This document shows positions 52,587-61,697 of a stretch of 64,000 bases of DNA, piece by piece. Source of the stretch: DASUPK01 sp963774305 (lineage in GTDB: Bacteria; Actinomycetota; Thermoleophilia; Solirubrobacterales; 70-9); assembly GCA_963774305.1 (NCBI GenBank), contig CAVZEM010000011.1, forward strand, positions 124,001 to 188,000. Direction: 5' to 3'. The position numbers were made by a program, and so were the translations under genes. Positions within the stretch are counted from its first letter, which is position 1. The number at the start of each line of letters is the position of its first letter. The notes beneath the pieces were generated by a model. It did not search any database. It was not told the DNA's origin and was given only the letters and a program-made list of their open reading frames with translations.

Positions 52587-54896
52587 TCAGGCCGCGCGCA
52601 CCAGGCGAATCGCCGGCTCCTCGGCGGGCTCGGTCACCCGGTCGTATCCGTCGGCGAGCTGAATCATCGCCGCCTCCCAGGTGCGTCCTCGCGCCGCCTC
52701 CATCGCCTGGCGGCCGAGCTTCGCCCGCCACGCCGGCGAGTCGGCCAGCTGCAGGATCGCCGCGGCCAGCAGGCCCGGGTCCGGGTCGCAGAGCCGGCCG
52801 GTTTCGCCGTCGATCACGATCGATGACGGGCCGCCCTCGTCGACGGCCACCGAGGGCAGGCCGCTCGCCCCCGCCTCGACCAGCACCTGGCCGAAGGTGT
52901 CGGTCCGGCTGCAGAAGAGGAAGAGGTCGGCGCTCGCGTAGGCGCGCGGCAGATCGTCGCCGTCAAGCCAGCCGAGGAAGGTCGCCCGGTCACCGAGCCG
53001 CTCCCGGAGCATCTCCTCCTCGGGGCCACCCCCACCGAGCAGCAGGTGCAGGCGCGGATCAGCCTCGTGGGCGTGGATGAAGGAGTCGGCGAGCAGCTCG
53101 ACGCCCTTCTCCTTCGTCTGCCGCCCTACATACAGAACCTTGATCTCGCCCGGGTAGGAATCAGCATCGCGGAGCGCCGGGTCGAAGCGGGAGGTGTCGA
53201 CGCCGCGGCCCCAACGGCCGATGGCCTGGCGCTCGATGCCCAGGCGAGCGAGCGACTCGTCGCTCGCGGGGCTCGGTGAGAGGACGCGACCACACTGGCG
53301 GTAGAAGATCGAGAGCGCCATGTCGGCCCCCTTCTCCAGCTCAGGAGAGGCCGAGCGCAGTCCAGCGTAGGCCCCGAGCTCCGTGTGCCAGCTGCCCAGC
53401 ACGGGCAGCTCCATGATCCGGGCGAGCAGCGTCGCCATCACGCCGGCCGGCCCTGGAGCGGTGACGTGGACCGCGTCGAAGTGACCTTCGGCAAGCGCCT
53501 CGACCATCGCCGGCAGGCTCGGCATCCCGATCTCCAGGCCGGCGTAGAAGGGGATGTCGACCTCGGCGACCGCCGAGAGGCGGCGGTCGACGCTGCGATC
53601 CGTCCCGATCACCTCGACCTCGTAGCCGGGGACGCCGAGCTCGCGGATCCGCTCGATCGTGTGGGTGACTCCGTGGACGCCACCGATCGCATCGGCGATC
53701 AGGGCGACCCGCTTGGCGCCCTCGGAGGGATTGAGCTTGTCCTTCTCCTTGCCGAGGAAGGCCGCAGCCGGGGCGTAGGGAATCGCCGGGATCGCAGCGC
53801 GGAACAGCTGTCGCCCGGCGTTCATCGTCGTGGTGGCCAGGTCCTCGGAGCCACCGTTTCCCACAGCCTCGACGGTGGACTCGACGACCTCGCGCAGTCG
53901 CCGCTCATGGACGCGCCGCGCCTTGCGCTCGAGCTCGGCGTGGCTGAACTCCTCGGCCTGCATGTAGTCGATCAGCGCCCGGCCGGGCTCGAGGCCGACG
54001 GCGTCGGTGAACGCGCTGAGCAGCGCGCGAGCGTCCTCGGGGCCGATCTCCCCTCCATCCTCGCCGCGCCGCATGTTGCCCTCGCTCATCACGCGCTCGG
54101 CGATCTCCAGGATCGCGTCCGCGCTCGGCTCGGCCGGATGGTGGCTGCCGTTCGATGATGCGTCCTTGATCAGCAGCCCCCGGGTGGCGAGGCCCATCGC
54201 GGCGTGCGCCCACTTGGCGGCGCTGCCCTGCTCGCCGCGCGCCTCAGCGCGGCCCTCGCGGATGTGGCGCAGAAACTCTTCCGGCGTGGCCGCGGGGGGC
54301 GTCTCGGTGAACGTCCGCCCGATGTCCACGCCGGCGTGATCGTCCGAGCCGCCGGTGCCGGTACCACCGTGCGTCTCGATGTAAATCGCGGCCGGCATGT
54401 TGAGCTCGCGCGCGCGGGAGCCGTTGCGGGTCTCCCAAACCGGGAACAGCTGCGCCAGCCGTCGCCTGTGCGCCGGAGAGAGGGGCGCCTCGACCGCGTA
54501 GAAGGGATGTGCCAGGGAGCAGGAGATCTCGTTGGAGTGCAGGTACTCCGCGCAGGCCTCGACGTCGCGGTTGTGCTCCTGCAGCCAGGCGTGATCGTCG
54601 GGGGTGATCCCGAAGCAGAGGAGGTGGACGGCCTGTGGCTCGCCGCGGAACCAGACGGTGAGCTCCTCGGAGATGAAGACGTCGTCGCGATCGGCGATCT
54701 CCAGGCAGCCGTCGATCGTGTCGTGATCGGTGATCGTCACGAAGTCCATGTCCCGCCGCTTGGCGAGTTCGTAGACCTCCTCGGGGGGCGTGGCGCACTC
54801 GGGGAGGCCGAGGCTCCGCTGGATGCCGAGCTTGGAGATCTCGGAGGCGGTGGAGTGGCAGTGCAGATCGACCCGGCTGGTCGATATGGGGTTCAT
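52587..54896 (-). CDS. PHP-domain/GT4 glycosyltransferase fusion
   Basis: 769 residues. 1-260: PHP phosphoesterase/metal-dependent hydrolase domain (VDLHCHSTASE, TITDHDTIDG, SLAHPFYAVEAP, GGSDDHAGVDIGRTF). About 260-390: helical connector. 395-769: GT4 glycosyltransferase (VALIADAIGGVHGVTHTIER, GRWGRGVDTSRFDP, KVLYVGRQTKEKGVELLADS, CSRTDTFGQVLVEAGASGLP). The combination suggests sugar transfer tied to hydrolysis of a phosphate or nucleotide sugar. Upstream of ppk1 by 41 bases, same strand. Confidence 0.88.
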   Translation of the reverse strand: MNPISTSRVDLHCHSTASEISKLGIQRSLGLPECATPPEEVYELAKRRDMDFVTITDHDTIDGCLEIADRDDVFISEELTVWFRGEPQAVHLLCFGITPDDHAWLQEHNRDVEACAEYLHSNEISCSLAHPFYAVEAPLSPAHRRRLAQLFPVWETRNGSRARELNMPAAIYIETHGGTGTGGSDDHAGVDIGRTFTETPPAATPEEFLRHIREGRAEARGEQGSAAKWAHAAMGLATRGLLIKDASSNGSHHPAEPSADAILEIAERVMSEGNMRRGEDGGEIGPEDARALLSAFTDAVGLEPGRALIDYMQAEEFSHAELERKARRVHERRLREVVESTVEAVGNGGSEDLATTTMNAGRQLFRAAIPAIPYAPAAAFLGKEKDKLNPSEGAKRVALIADAIGGVHGVTHTIERIRELGVPGYEVEVIGTDRSVDRRLSAVAEVDIPFYAGLEIGMPSLPAMVEALAEGHFDAVHVTAPGPAGVMATLLARIMELPVLGSWHTELGAYAGLRSASPELEKGADMALSIFYRQCGRVLSPSPASDESLARLGIERQAIGRWGRGVDTSRFDPALRDADSYPGEIKVLYVGRQTKEKGVELLADSFIHAHEADPRLHLLLGGGGPEEEMLRERLGDRATFLGWLDGDDLPRAYASADLFLFCSRTDTFGQVLVEAGASGLPSVAVDEGGPSSIVIDGETGRLCDPDPGLLAAAILQLADSPAWRAKLGRQAMEAARGRTWEAAMIQLADGYDRVTEPAEEPAIRLVRAA

Positions 54897-55062
54897 CTGA
54901 CCCTCTTTCTTTCGTTCTCCTTGACATCACGCAGGGTGCCCGTATGCAGGGAAAATCCCGTTACGAGGTCGTGTCCCGCACGTAAAGAGGTCGTGAACGG
55001 CGCCGTTGCCACACTGGGCGCCAGTGGGCGTCGCATCCGAGAGGGGAGTGCCCGAAGGGGCC

Positions 55063-57147
55063 ATGTGGAGTGGTGATGAGGTGGCCGCGAGGCTGCTCGC
55101 CGGCATGCGCCCATGGGCGTGCCGCGGCGTCGCGCGCGACCAGCTGATCACCCTGACCGAGGGCGTGTTGGTCCACGAGGAGCGAGAGGGCCCGGTCACG
55201 CTCGACGACGAGCAGGTGGAGATCTCCTCCCCCGCCTCCGATCGCCTCTTGATCGTCATCGAACCTTCTGACGTGGGCTGGCTTCGGCTCGGTGTGAGCT
55301 GGCCGCTGCTCGAAGGGGAGCGGGTCACCGGGCTCGGCGCGCGCCACGGCCTCGACTTCGACCAGCGCGGCCGCTTCGTTCAGCTCGGGGCGGACCGCCG
55401 CTACACCGGCCCCGACTGCCCGCCGGAGTTCCTGGAGCAGGGCGGCATCCCGCAGGGGGACTACGCGCCCGTGCCCTGGCTGCTCTCCTCTGCGGGCTGG
55501 GCTGCATGGATCGAGACCACGGGTCCCGGAGTCGAGGTCGACCTCACTGACGATGTGGCGGCGGTCTCGGTGCGGGTGGCCTCGGGGCCCTTGCGCGTCC
55601 ACCTCTTCACCGGACCGACCCCGGCGGCACGGCTGCGCTCGTTCCTCCGCGAGACCGGCATGCCGGCGCTGATGCCGGAATGGGCCTACGGCCACTGGAA
55701 GAGCCGCGACGTCTACGAGCATCAGGACGACGTCGAGGACGACTGGCGGGGATACCGCGACAACGATCTTGCCCTCGACGCGATCGTGATCGATTCTCCC
55801 TGGGAGACGCAGTACAACACCTGGCGCTTCAATCCCCACCAGTTCCCCGACGCGCCCGGGCTGGTCAAGGGGATGCGCGAGGACGGGGTGCGGACCGTGG
55901 TCTGGGTGACGCCCTGGGTCAACCTCGAATCGATCGACGGCCAGCGCCCGCCGGACGCGGAGTCAGAGCGGCTCCACGCCGAGCCGGCGGAGAACTACGC
56001 CGACGGCGCCGAGGCCGGGCACTACGTCCGGGCCTCGAACGGCGATCCCTACGTCGGCCGCTGGTGGATGGGGACGGGCTCGATCGTCGACTTCACATCC
56101 GATGCCGCCCGGGACTGGTGGCGCGAGCTGTCGCGCAACGTCTTCGAGCTGGGCGTCGAGGGAGTGAAGGCCGACGACGGCGAGGGGTACTACTTCCCGC
56201 CCGACGCGAAGCTCGCCGACGGGCGCCTCGGCGTCCAGGCCGCGTGGGAGTACGGCCGGCTCTATCGGGAGACGACCCAGCAGGCGCTCGACGACGTCCA
56301 CGGCGCGGGCCGCGGCGTCGTTTTCGGGCGCTCGGGCTGGACCGGCCAGCAGGCGACCGGAATGCTCTGGGGCGGCGACCAGGCCTCGGACTTCTGGTCG
56401 CTCCGGGCGCTGCTCACCTCGCTGCTCACCTGCGCCGCCACCGGCTTCTCCAACCTCTCCCACGACGTCGGTGGCTACCTCGGCCGGCGTCTGGCCGAGC
56501 GCTGCGAGCCCGAGCTCCTGGTCCGCTGGGCGCAGCTCGGCGCGCTCACCCCGCTGATGCAGGCGCACGGGCGCTTCCAGCAGGAGGCGTGGACCTACGA
56601 CGGCCAGGTCCTCGACGACTACCGCGAGGCGGTCCTCCTGCACGAGCGGCTCGTCCCGTACATCAGGGCAGCCGCCGCGACCGCGGCCCGCAGCGGCCTG
56701 CCGATCATGCGCCCGCTTTGCCTGGTCGACCCCGAGGACCCGGAGGGCTGGGCGATTCCCGACTCCTACATGTTCGGCCCGTCACTGTGGGTCGCCCCCG
56801 TGCTCGAGGAGGGAGCGACCGAGCGCCGGACCTACCTCCCGCGGGGCGAGTGGCTCGATTGGTGGACCGGGGAGCGGCTGACCGGCGGGCGCTGGATCGA
56901 TGCGGACGTACCGCTCGACCGGATCCCTCTCTGGGTGCGGGCTGGCTCCCTGATCGTCACCTACCCCGTTGACGACATCGCCCATGGCCTGGGCGAAGAG
57001 GACCCGGCTAGGGCCCTCGAGGCAACACTCTGGGGCGAGCCAGCATTAGGGCACACGAGCGCCCGCCTCGCGGACAGCACCCGCATCTCGTGGCGGCGCG
57101 GCGAGTGGTCGGTGAGCAGCGACCGCCCCGTGCGGTTCATGGCGTGA
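55063..57147 (+). CDS. GH31 glycoside hydrolase (alpha-glucosidase/alpha-xylosidase type)
   Basis: 694 residues from ATG 55063. PEWAYGHWKSRDVYEHQDDV, DAIVIDSPWE, the nucleophile region GVEGVKADDGEGYYFP, and GRSGWTGQQATGMLWGGDQA are conserved; the later LPRGEWLDWWTGERLTGGRW is the C-terminal sheet. No signal peptide, so a cytoplasmic role in storage or imported alpha-glycosides is likely. An in-frame TTG at 55006 would add 19 residues. The 166-base gap to the divergent PHP-GT gene holds a possible TTGACA (54921). Confidence 0.88.
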   Translation: MWSGDEVAARLLAGMRPWACRGVARDQLITLTEGVLVHEEREGPVTLDDEQVEISSPASDRLLIVIEPSDVGWLRLGVSWPLLEGERVTGLGARHGLDFDQRGRFVQLGADRRYTGPDCPPEFLEQGGIPQGDYAPVPWLLSSAGWAAWIETTGPGVEVDLTDDVAAVSVRVASGPLRVHLFTGPTPAARLRSFLRETGMPALMPEWAYGHWKSRDVYEHQDDVEDDWRGYRDNDLALDAIVIDSPWETQYNTWRFNPHQFPDAPGLVKGMREDGVRTVVWVTPWVNLESIDGQRPPDAESERLHAEPAENYADGAEAGHYVRASNGDPYVGRWWMGTGSIVDFTSDAARDWWRELSRNVFELGVEGVKADDGEGYYFPPDAKLADGRLGVQAAWEYGRLYRETTQQALDDVHGAGRGVVFGRSGWTGQQATGMLWGGDQASDFWSLRALLTSLLTCAATGFSNLSHDVGGYLGRRLAERCEPELLVRWAQLGALTPLMQAHGRFQQEAWTYDGQVLDDYREAVLLHERLVPYIRAAAATAARSGLPIMRPLCLVDPEDPEGWAIPDSYMFGPSLWVAPVLEEGATERRTYLPRGEWLDWWTGERLTGGRWIDADVPLDRIPLWVRAGSLIVTYPVDDIAHGLGEEDPARALEATLWGEPALGHTSARLADSTRISWRRGEWSVSSDRPVRFMA

Positions 57148-57186
57148 CAGAATCGCTCCGGAGCAACCGACCGATAGGGGCTGCTG

Positions 57187-57843
57187 ATGGAAAGGGGAAT
57201 TCGGGGAGTTCTGGCAATCGGGACCGCCGCGGCGGCGCTGGCCGGGTGGGCGCCGGCGGCCGGGGCGGCCAGCATTCCGGATGCAAGCTGCGCCGCCAAC
57301 CTGGGGGCCAGCATCGTGCAGCCGGATGGCGACCGGAAGGTGGCCCAGACGTTCACTGCCCTGCACACCGGCGGCTTGGACACCGCGAGCACGGCGGTGA
57401 CCACTCCGGTCGGCGCCACCCCAGGCGACTGGAGGCTCGAGATCGCCGCAACGAGTGGCGGTGCGCCCGCAGGCGTGCTGGCCTCGACGACCGTGCCGAA
57501 CACGCTCGCCGCCAACACTCAAGGCACCATCACGGGCACCTTCGCCAACCCACCGGCCGTGACCGCGGGCGGGGAGTTCGCACTGCTCATCTCGCGTCCC
57601 GGATCGAACGGCTACCACGTCGCCGAGCAAGGCGGTGATCCCTGCCCCGGCCAGGGCTACTTCCAGAACTCGCCAGGGGGGCCGTTCCTGATCGACAACT
57701 TCGTCGACTTCCGTTTTGCGACGACCGTCCGGCTTCCCGACGCGAGCACCCCCGCCAAGAAGTGCAAGAAGAAGCACCACAAGAAGCACGCGAGCGCGGC
57801 CAAGAAGAAGCACAAGAAGTGCGGCAAGAAGAAGCGGAAGTAG
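57187..57843 (+). CDS. secreted protein with Lys/His-rich tail
   Basis: 218 residues. Signal peptide ends near AAGAAS, followed by a cysteine-bearing beta-rich domain (CAANLGASIVQPDGDRKVAQ, TFTALHTGG, DWRLEIAATSGGAPAGVLAS and a closing FVDFRFATTVRLPD). The last 35 residues are almost all Lys, His and Ala: KKCKKKHHKKHASAAKKKHK, KKCGKKKRK. That tail would bind polyanions such as teichoic acid, DNA or polyphosphate. No family recognised. 39 bases after the GH31 gene. Confidence 0.75.
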   Translation: MERGIRGVLAIGTAAAALAGWAPAAGAASIPDASCAANLGASIVQPDGDRKVAQTFTALHTGGLDTASTAVTTPVGATPGDWRLEIAATSGGAPAGVLASTTVPNTLAANTQGTITGTFANPPAVTAGGEFALLISRPGSNGYHVAEQGGDPCPGQGYFQNSPGGPFLIDNFVDFRFATTVRLPDASTPAKKCKKKHHKKHASAAKKKHKKCGKKKRK

Positions 57844-57856
57844 GCCCGAGGCCCGG

Positions 57857-58612
57857 CTAACTCGGGCGCCGCGGCGGGGGGGCCGTGCGCCGCTGGATCT
57901 GCTCGTGGCGCTCGGCGCGCTGGTCGGCTTCTTGATTGGCGCGCTCACGGTCCAGGCGGGCCTGCTCGGCCTGAGCCTCCGCCTGCTGGGCCGCGCGCGC
58001 CGCGGCCTCGGCCTCGCGGCGGGCGCGCTCCGCGGCCTTCGCGGTTCGTCGCGCCTCGCGCGAGCGGTGCAGGTAGCCGTCGACGGAGCGCTCGAGCCGC
58101 TTCCACGTGCCGGTCTCCTCCTGGCGCTTCCAGAACGCGGCGAAGCGATCGGTGAGCAGCTCGCGCCGGGCCTCGAGGTAGACCGCGAGCACGTCGAGGC
58201 CGCGATACGCGGTCCGGTGCTGTGCCTGGGCGGCGAGCCTCGGATCGAGGTCCGGCGCCTTCCCCGCTCTCTCCCGGACCGCCCCGGCGTCGCTTCGCTG
58301 CAGTTCCTGGAGATGCTGGCGGACGCGGGGCAGCATCACGTCGCAGTCATGGATCTCGCCGAGGATGTCCTGCATGTCCCGGGCGCGGCGCCGGGCGGTG
58401 TCCGCCGGGCGGCCGAAGCAGAAGCCGGTCACCTCGAGCACGTAGCGAAGACGCTTCGCCGCGATCCGCATGTCGTGCTGTGCCTTGGTCTTGCCGTCGA
58501 GCGCGCGCGGGGCGAAGTCCATCATCTCGTCGAGCCTCACCTGCACGATCCGGGCCGCGTTCTCGCCGAGGGAGCGCGACGGGTCGAGCTTCTTGACCTG
58601 CCGGGCCTTCAC
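57857..58612 (-). CDS. CHAD-domain protein with long coiled-coil tail
   Basis: 251 residues. The CHAD signature QHDMRIAAKRLRYVLEVTGF (about 46-65), then HDCDVMLPRVRQHL and YRGLDVLAVYLEARREL. CHAD proteins bind polyphosphate through basic helices. Residues 165-250 are an Ala/Arg/Glu coiled coil (EAAARAAQQAEAQAEQARLD), ending in APPPRRPS. The GTG overlaps the stop of the preceding CHAD gene (GTGA). Confidence 0.88.
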   Translation of the reverse strand: MKARQVKKLDPSRSLGENAARIVQVRLDEMMDFAPRALDGKTKAQHDMRIAAKRLRYVLEVTGFCFGRPADTARRRARDMQDILGEIHDCDVMLPRVRQHLQELQRSDAGAVRERAGKAPDLDPRLAAQAQHRTAYRGLDVLAVYLEARRELLTDRFAAFWKRQEETGTWKRLERSVDGYLHRSREARRTAKAAERARREAEAAARAAQQAEAQAEQARLDRERANQEADQRAERHEQIQRRTAPPPRRPS

Positions 58613-59094
58613 GCGGCGGACTCCCGAGCGCCGGCGATGAGCTCGTCGATGCTCTCCCGCAGCGGCTTCAGGCTCTCCTCCGCCACCAGCGGCGCGAGCT
58701 CGTCGTTCGCCTGCTCCTGCTCTGTCCGGAACTGGTCGATCAGCGAGGCGACCCCACGGCGATCCGGAGCGGCCATCTGGTCGTTGAAGTTGTGGAGCGC
58801 GGCGATCGCCACGTCGCGATCCCGGCGCTCACCCAGGGCGTCCGCGAGCCGCTTCACCTCGCTGAGCGCCTGACCGTACGGCTCGGCCGGGAAGCAGGGC
58901 TCGAAGATCTCAAGCGCGGCCCGGAGCCGTCGGGTCGCCACCCGCATGTCGTGGACCCGCTCGATGTCGCCGGTGTCCAGCACGCCCTCGGCATGCTCGG
59001 CGAGCTCCGCGCCCCGAACGGAGACGATCCTGGCGGCTGCCTCGGCGTAGGACTGCTCGGCCGTCAGGTCGGGGATTGGCTTTGCCTTCGCCAT
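58609..59094 (-). CDS. CHAD-domain protein
   Basis: 161 residues, essentially only the first half of a CHAD domain: VHDMRVATRRLRAALEIFEP (about 47-66), ALGERRDRDVAIAALHNFN and LIDQFRTEQEQANDELAPLV. It likely pairs with the following, overlapping CHAD gene to make a complete domain, so a split protein is possible. Placed directly downstream of ppx, consistent with polyphosphate granule binding. Confidence 0.85.
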   Translation of the reverse strand: MAKAKPIPDLTAEQSYAEAAARIVSVRGAELAEHAEGVLDTGDIERVHDMRVATRRLRAALEIFEPCFPAEPYGQALSEVKRLADALGERRDRDVAIAALHNFNDQMAAPDRRGVASLIDQFRTEQEQANDELAPLVAEESLKPLRESIDELIAGARESAA

Positions 59095-59183
59095 CGAGCC
59101 CGAACCGTATCGCTGAACGGCTTCGCCACCAGATCGCGGCGTTTACGGGCCGCCCATTGCTAGTCGCTTCGGGCTTCGCCCTT

Positions 59184-59200
59184 CGCTCCAGAGTGGAGCG
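59184..59200 (-). terminator. hairpin just after ppx
   Basis: CGCTCCA-GAG-TGGAGCG forms a perfect 7-base stem five bases past the ppx stop. There is no T-run, so terminator function is only suggested by position. Confidence 0.35.
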
Positions 59201-59204
59201 GCCC

Positions 59205-60111
59205 TCACGCCGCGAGTTTCTGGTGAGACCCGTTCCGATTCCCGTTCAGCAGCGTGAGGATGATGCCCTCGCGGAGCCCGCCCTTGCCTATCTGCAGCGG
59301 CTGGCCGAGCATCTGGGAGAACTTCTCGAGCAGCAGGACTCCGGCCGGCAGCAGCTTGACCCGCCGCGAGTCGAGCTCGAAGCGCTTCGCCACCTCGTAG
59401 ATCTCGTCGCTGGAGAGGACGCGCACCGCCCGCTCGAGCGTCTCGTACTCGAGCACGGCGCCGACGAGCGTCCGCAGCGACGTGGCGCTGCCACCCACTG
59501 CGACGGCCTGGTCGGGCTGCTCCAGATCGACCTTCTCGAAGAAGTCCGAAATGTGGTCGCGCAGGCTTCGGATCTCCGCCGCCGAGGGCGGATCCGATTC
59601 GAGGTGGTCCTCGGCGAGGGAGCCGGATCCGATCTTGAACGACTTCACCTCGGTCACCCCGTCCTGCATGGTCCCGTAGATCACCTCGGACGAGCCTCCC
59701 CCGACGTCCACCACGGCCACCTTCCCCTCGATCGGATGATTGAGTGACTTGGTCGCCCCGATGAACGCGAAGCGGCCCTCCTCCTCCTCATCGAGGACGT
59801 CCACCTCCACCCCGCGCGATCTCCTCGATCTCCTCGACGACCCTGTCGCGGTTCTTCGCCTCGCGGATGGCAGCCGTCGCAACGGTCTTGACGACCTCGG
59901 CCCCCATCTCCTGGGCGAGCCGTACCTGGGTGGTCACCACATCCGCGACCTCCGCCACCTTCTCGGCGGTGATCTTCCCGTCCTTCGAGGCGTCCTTGCC
60001 GATCCGCGTGTAGGCGCGCTGCTCCATCACCTTGCGCAGCTGGCCCTCCGACGGTTCGGCGACGAGCAGTCGCGTCGTGTTCGAGCCGATGTCGATCGCC
60101 CCGCAGAGCAT
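59205..60111 (-). pseudogene. ppx: exopolyphosphatase (Ppx/GppA), frameshifted
   Basis: Frame 1 (from ATG 60111): GAIDIGSNTTRLLVAEP, TAAIREAKNRDRVVEEIEEI. Frame 2 (to stop 59205): VEVDVLDEEEEGRFAFIGAT, VAVVDVGGGSSEVIYG, GGSATSLRTLVG. Together they make one complete ASKHA-fold exopolyphosphatase of about 300 residues, so the reading frame shifts by one base near the C4 run (G4 in the message) at 59810-59813. Each half alone lacks the other half of the active site. Sequencing error, recent inactivation or programmed slippage are all possible. The neighbouring CHAD genes and ppk1 fit a polyphosphate unit. Confidence 0.85.
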
Positions 60112-60209
60112 CTCGACCCTGATTCTCTCAGGGCAATCGGATCAAGCCCCGCTGCGAATCCGCAGCTTGCGAGCAACGCCCCACAAGGACGTGGGTACCC
60201 TGCGACTCG

Positions 60210-60854
60210 ATGGAAGCTCGCGCGTCCTCACTACCCGTCGCGCCCGCTCCCCGCGAATCGCTGGTGCGGCGCGCCAGATCTCTTGCCCGCCTCGGCCTCG
60301 CCTGGCACGCGGTCGAGGCGGCAGTTGCCATCGCCGCGGGTATGGCCGCGTCCTCGATCGCGCTGATCGGATTCGGCGCCGACTCGGTGGTTGAGTCGAT
60401 CGCCGGCGTCGTCTTGCTCTGGCGGCTCGGCGACGGACGAGCGCAGTCGGAGGACGCAGAGCGCCGGGCCCAACGATTGATCGGCCTGACCTTCTGGCTG
60501 ATCGCGGCATACGTCGGCGTCGAGGCGATCAGTTCTCTGCTCGGCGGCGATGAGCCCTCGGTGAGCTACGTCGGCATCGGGCTTGCAGCCGTGACCCTCG
60601 TGACAATGCCACCGCTGGCCGCGGCCAAGGCGCGCGTCGCGCACCAGCTCGGATCGTCCGCCACTCGAAGCGAAGGGCGTCAGAACCTCCTTTGCGCCTA
60701 CCTCTCGGCCGCTCTTCTCATCGGACTCGGCGCAAACGCCGCCTTCGGCTGGTGGTGGGCCGACCCGGCGACGGCGCTCCTGATCGCCGGGGTAGCCGTC
60801 AACGAAGGCCGCGAGGCCTGGCGCGGCGAGGGCTGCGCCGACGGCTGCTGCTAG
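60210..60854 (+). CDS. CDF-like membrane protein lacking the cytoplasmic domain
   Basis: 214 residues with six predicted membrane helices. SSIALIGFGADSVVESIAGV is the CDF TM2 motif with the metal-ligand Asp; GANAAFGWWWADPATALLIA resembles TM5-TM6, but the TM5 HxxxD motif is not evident (NLLCAYLSAALL instead). The C-terminal CDF domain is absent and the protein ends in GEGCADGCC. It may be a metal or metalloid transporter, or a derived non-transport form. Its stop faces the diiron gene with seven bases between. Confidence 0.75.
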   Translation: MEARASSLPVAPAPRESLVRRARSLARLGLAWHAVEAAVAIAAGMAASSIALIGFGADSVVESIAGVVLLWRLGDGRAQSEDAERRAQRLIGLTFWLIAAYVGVEAISSLLGGDEPSVSYVGIGLAAVTLVTMPPLAAAKARVAHQLGSSATRSEGRQNLLCAYLSAALLIGLGANAAFGWWWADPATALLIAGVAVNEGREAWRGEGCADGCC

Positions 60855-60860
60855 TAGACG

Positions 60861-61697
60861 TTAGTCAGCGTCAAGCGGAGCGCCGATGAGGCTGAGGCGC
60901 CTGCTGAGGGCGCCGAGCGCGAACTGCGCCAGCGTGCCCTCCTCCACTCCGAGGACGTCCCAGGCGCCCTCGCTCGGCGGCGCGATCGACTCTGCCACCG
61001 CCGGCAGCAGCTCCTTGATCTGATCGCGGATCACGTCCGCCATCGCCGAGTCGGCGGCGACCGCCTCTCGCAGGAACCAGGTTCCGTAGGCGATGTGGCG
61101 CTGCTCGTCGGCCGCGATCCGGCCGTAGCCGTCGACGAAACCCGGCATCAAGTCTCGCTCGCGAAGGAAGTCGAGGATGAAGTGGGACGCGGTGAGCCCG
61201 AGCGTCCCCTCGATCACCATGTGGTAGATCGTCACGAACCTGACCTTCGCATCGCGGTCGCCCGGGTCGAGGCGGAGCCGGTCGTGAGCCTGGACCAGGG
61301 CCTGGTCGAAGACCTGCTCGAAGGCGTCGCCGAGCACTTCACGGGCGCGGGCGACGTGGGCGGCGATCGCGCCCGGATCGGCGATCACCTCGTTCTGGAA
61401 GCGAGCGTAGAACTGCATGTGGCGCACTTCGTCGATCAGCTGCGAGGACAGATAGCTGCCCTCCTCCTCATCGTCCTGGGCGAGCACGAGGCCGCAGAAC
61501 TGCGTCGAGATGCGCTCCTCGGCGACCATCAGGGAGCTGAGGGCGAAGTGCAAAAGCCCGCGCACGGTCTCGTCGAGTCCGGCCCAATCGGCGGGATCGC
61601 GGCTGAGGTCGATGTCCTGGGAGGCCCAGTGGACGTGCTCCCAGTCGAGGTAGAGCTGCTCGGGGTCCTTGAGGGTGAGGGTGTCGGACGTGCTCAT
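60861..61697 (-). CDS. R2-like (R2lox-type) diiron/Mn-Fe oxidase in an ars operon
   Basis: 278 residues with the R2 ferritin-like fold: opening LYLDWEHVHWASQDIDLSRD, then probable metal ligands Glu60 or Glu61, Glu90 and His93 (IDEVRHMQF), Glu163 (YHMVIEGTLG), Glu198 and His201 (ADEQRHIAYG). Tyr158, five before Glu163, matches the R2lox cross-link Tyr, whereas Ile63 (three after Glu60) occupies the Val cross-link site. No radical-transfer C-terminus of RNR R2 is seen. The ATG overlaps the arsM stop (ATGA), suggesting a role in arsenic chemistry. Confidence 0.82.
   Translation of the reverse strand: MSTSDTLTLKDPEQLYLDWEHVHWASQDIDLSRDPADWAGLDETVRGLLHFALSSLMVAEERISTQFCGLVLAQDDEEEGSYLSSQLIDEVRHMQFYARFQNEVIADPGAIAAHVARAREVLGDAFEQVFDQALVQAHDRLRLDPGDRDAKVRFVTIYHMVIEGTLGLTASHFILDFLRERDLMPGFVDGYGRIAADEQRHIAYGTWFLREAVAADSAMADVIRDQIKELLPAVAESIAPPSEGAWDVLGVEEGTLAQFALGALSRRLSLIGAPLDAD

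Noticed and set aside
54921..54942. TTGACA followed 16 bases later by TATGCA as a promoter between the PHP-GT fusion and GH31 genes
   Set aside because: The -10 match is poor, so it is mentioned only in the GH31 entry and not called.
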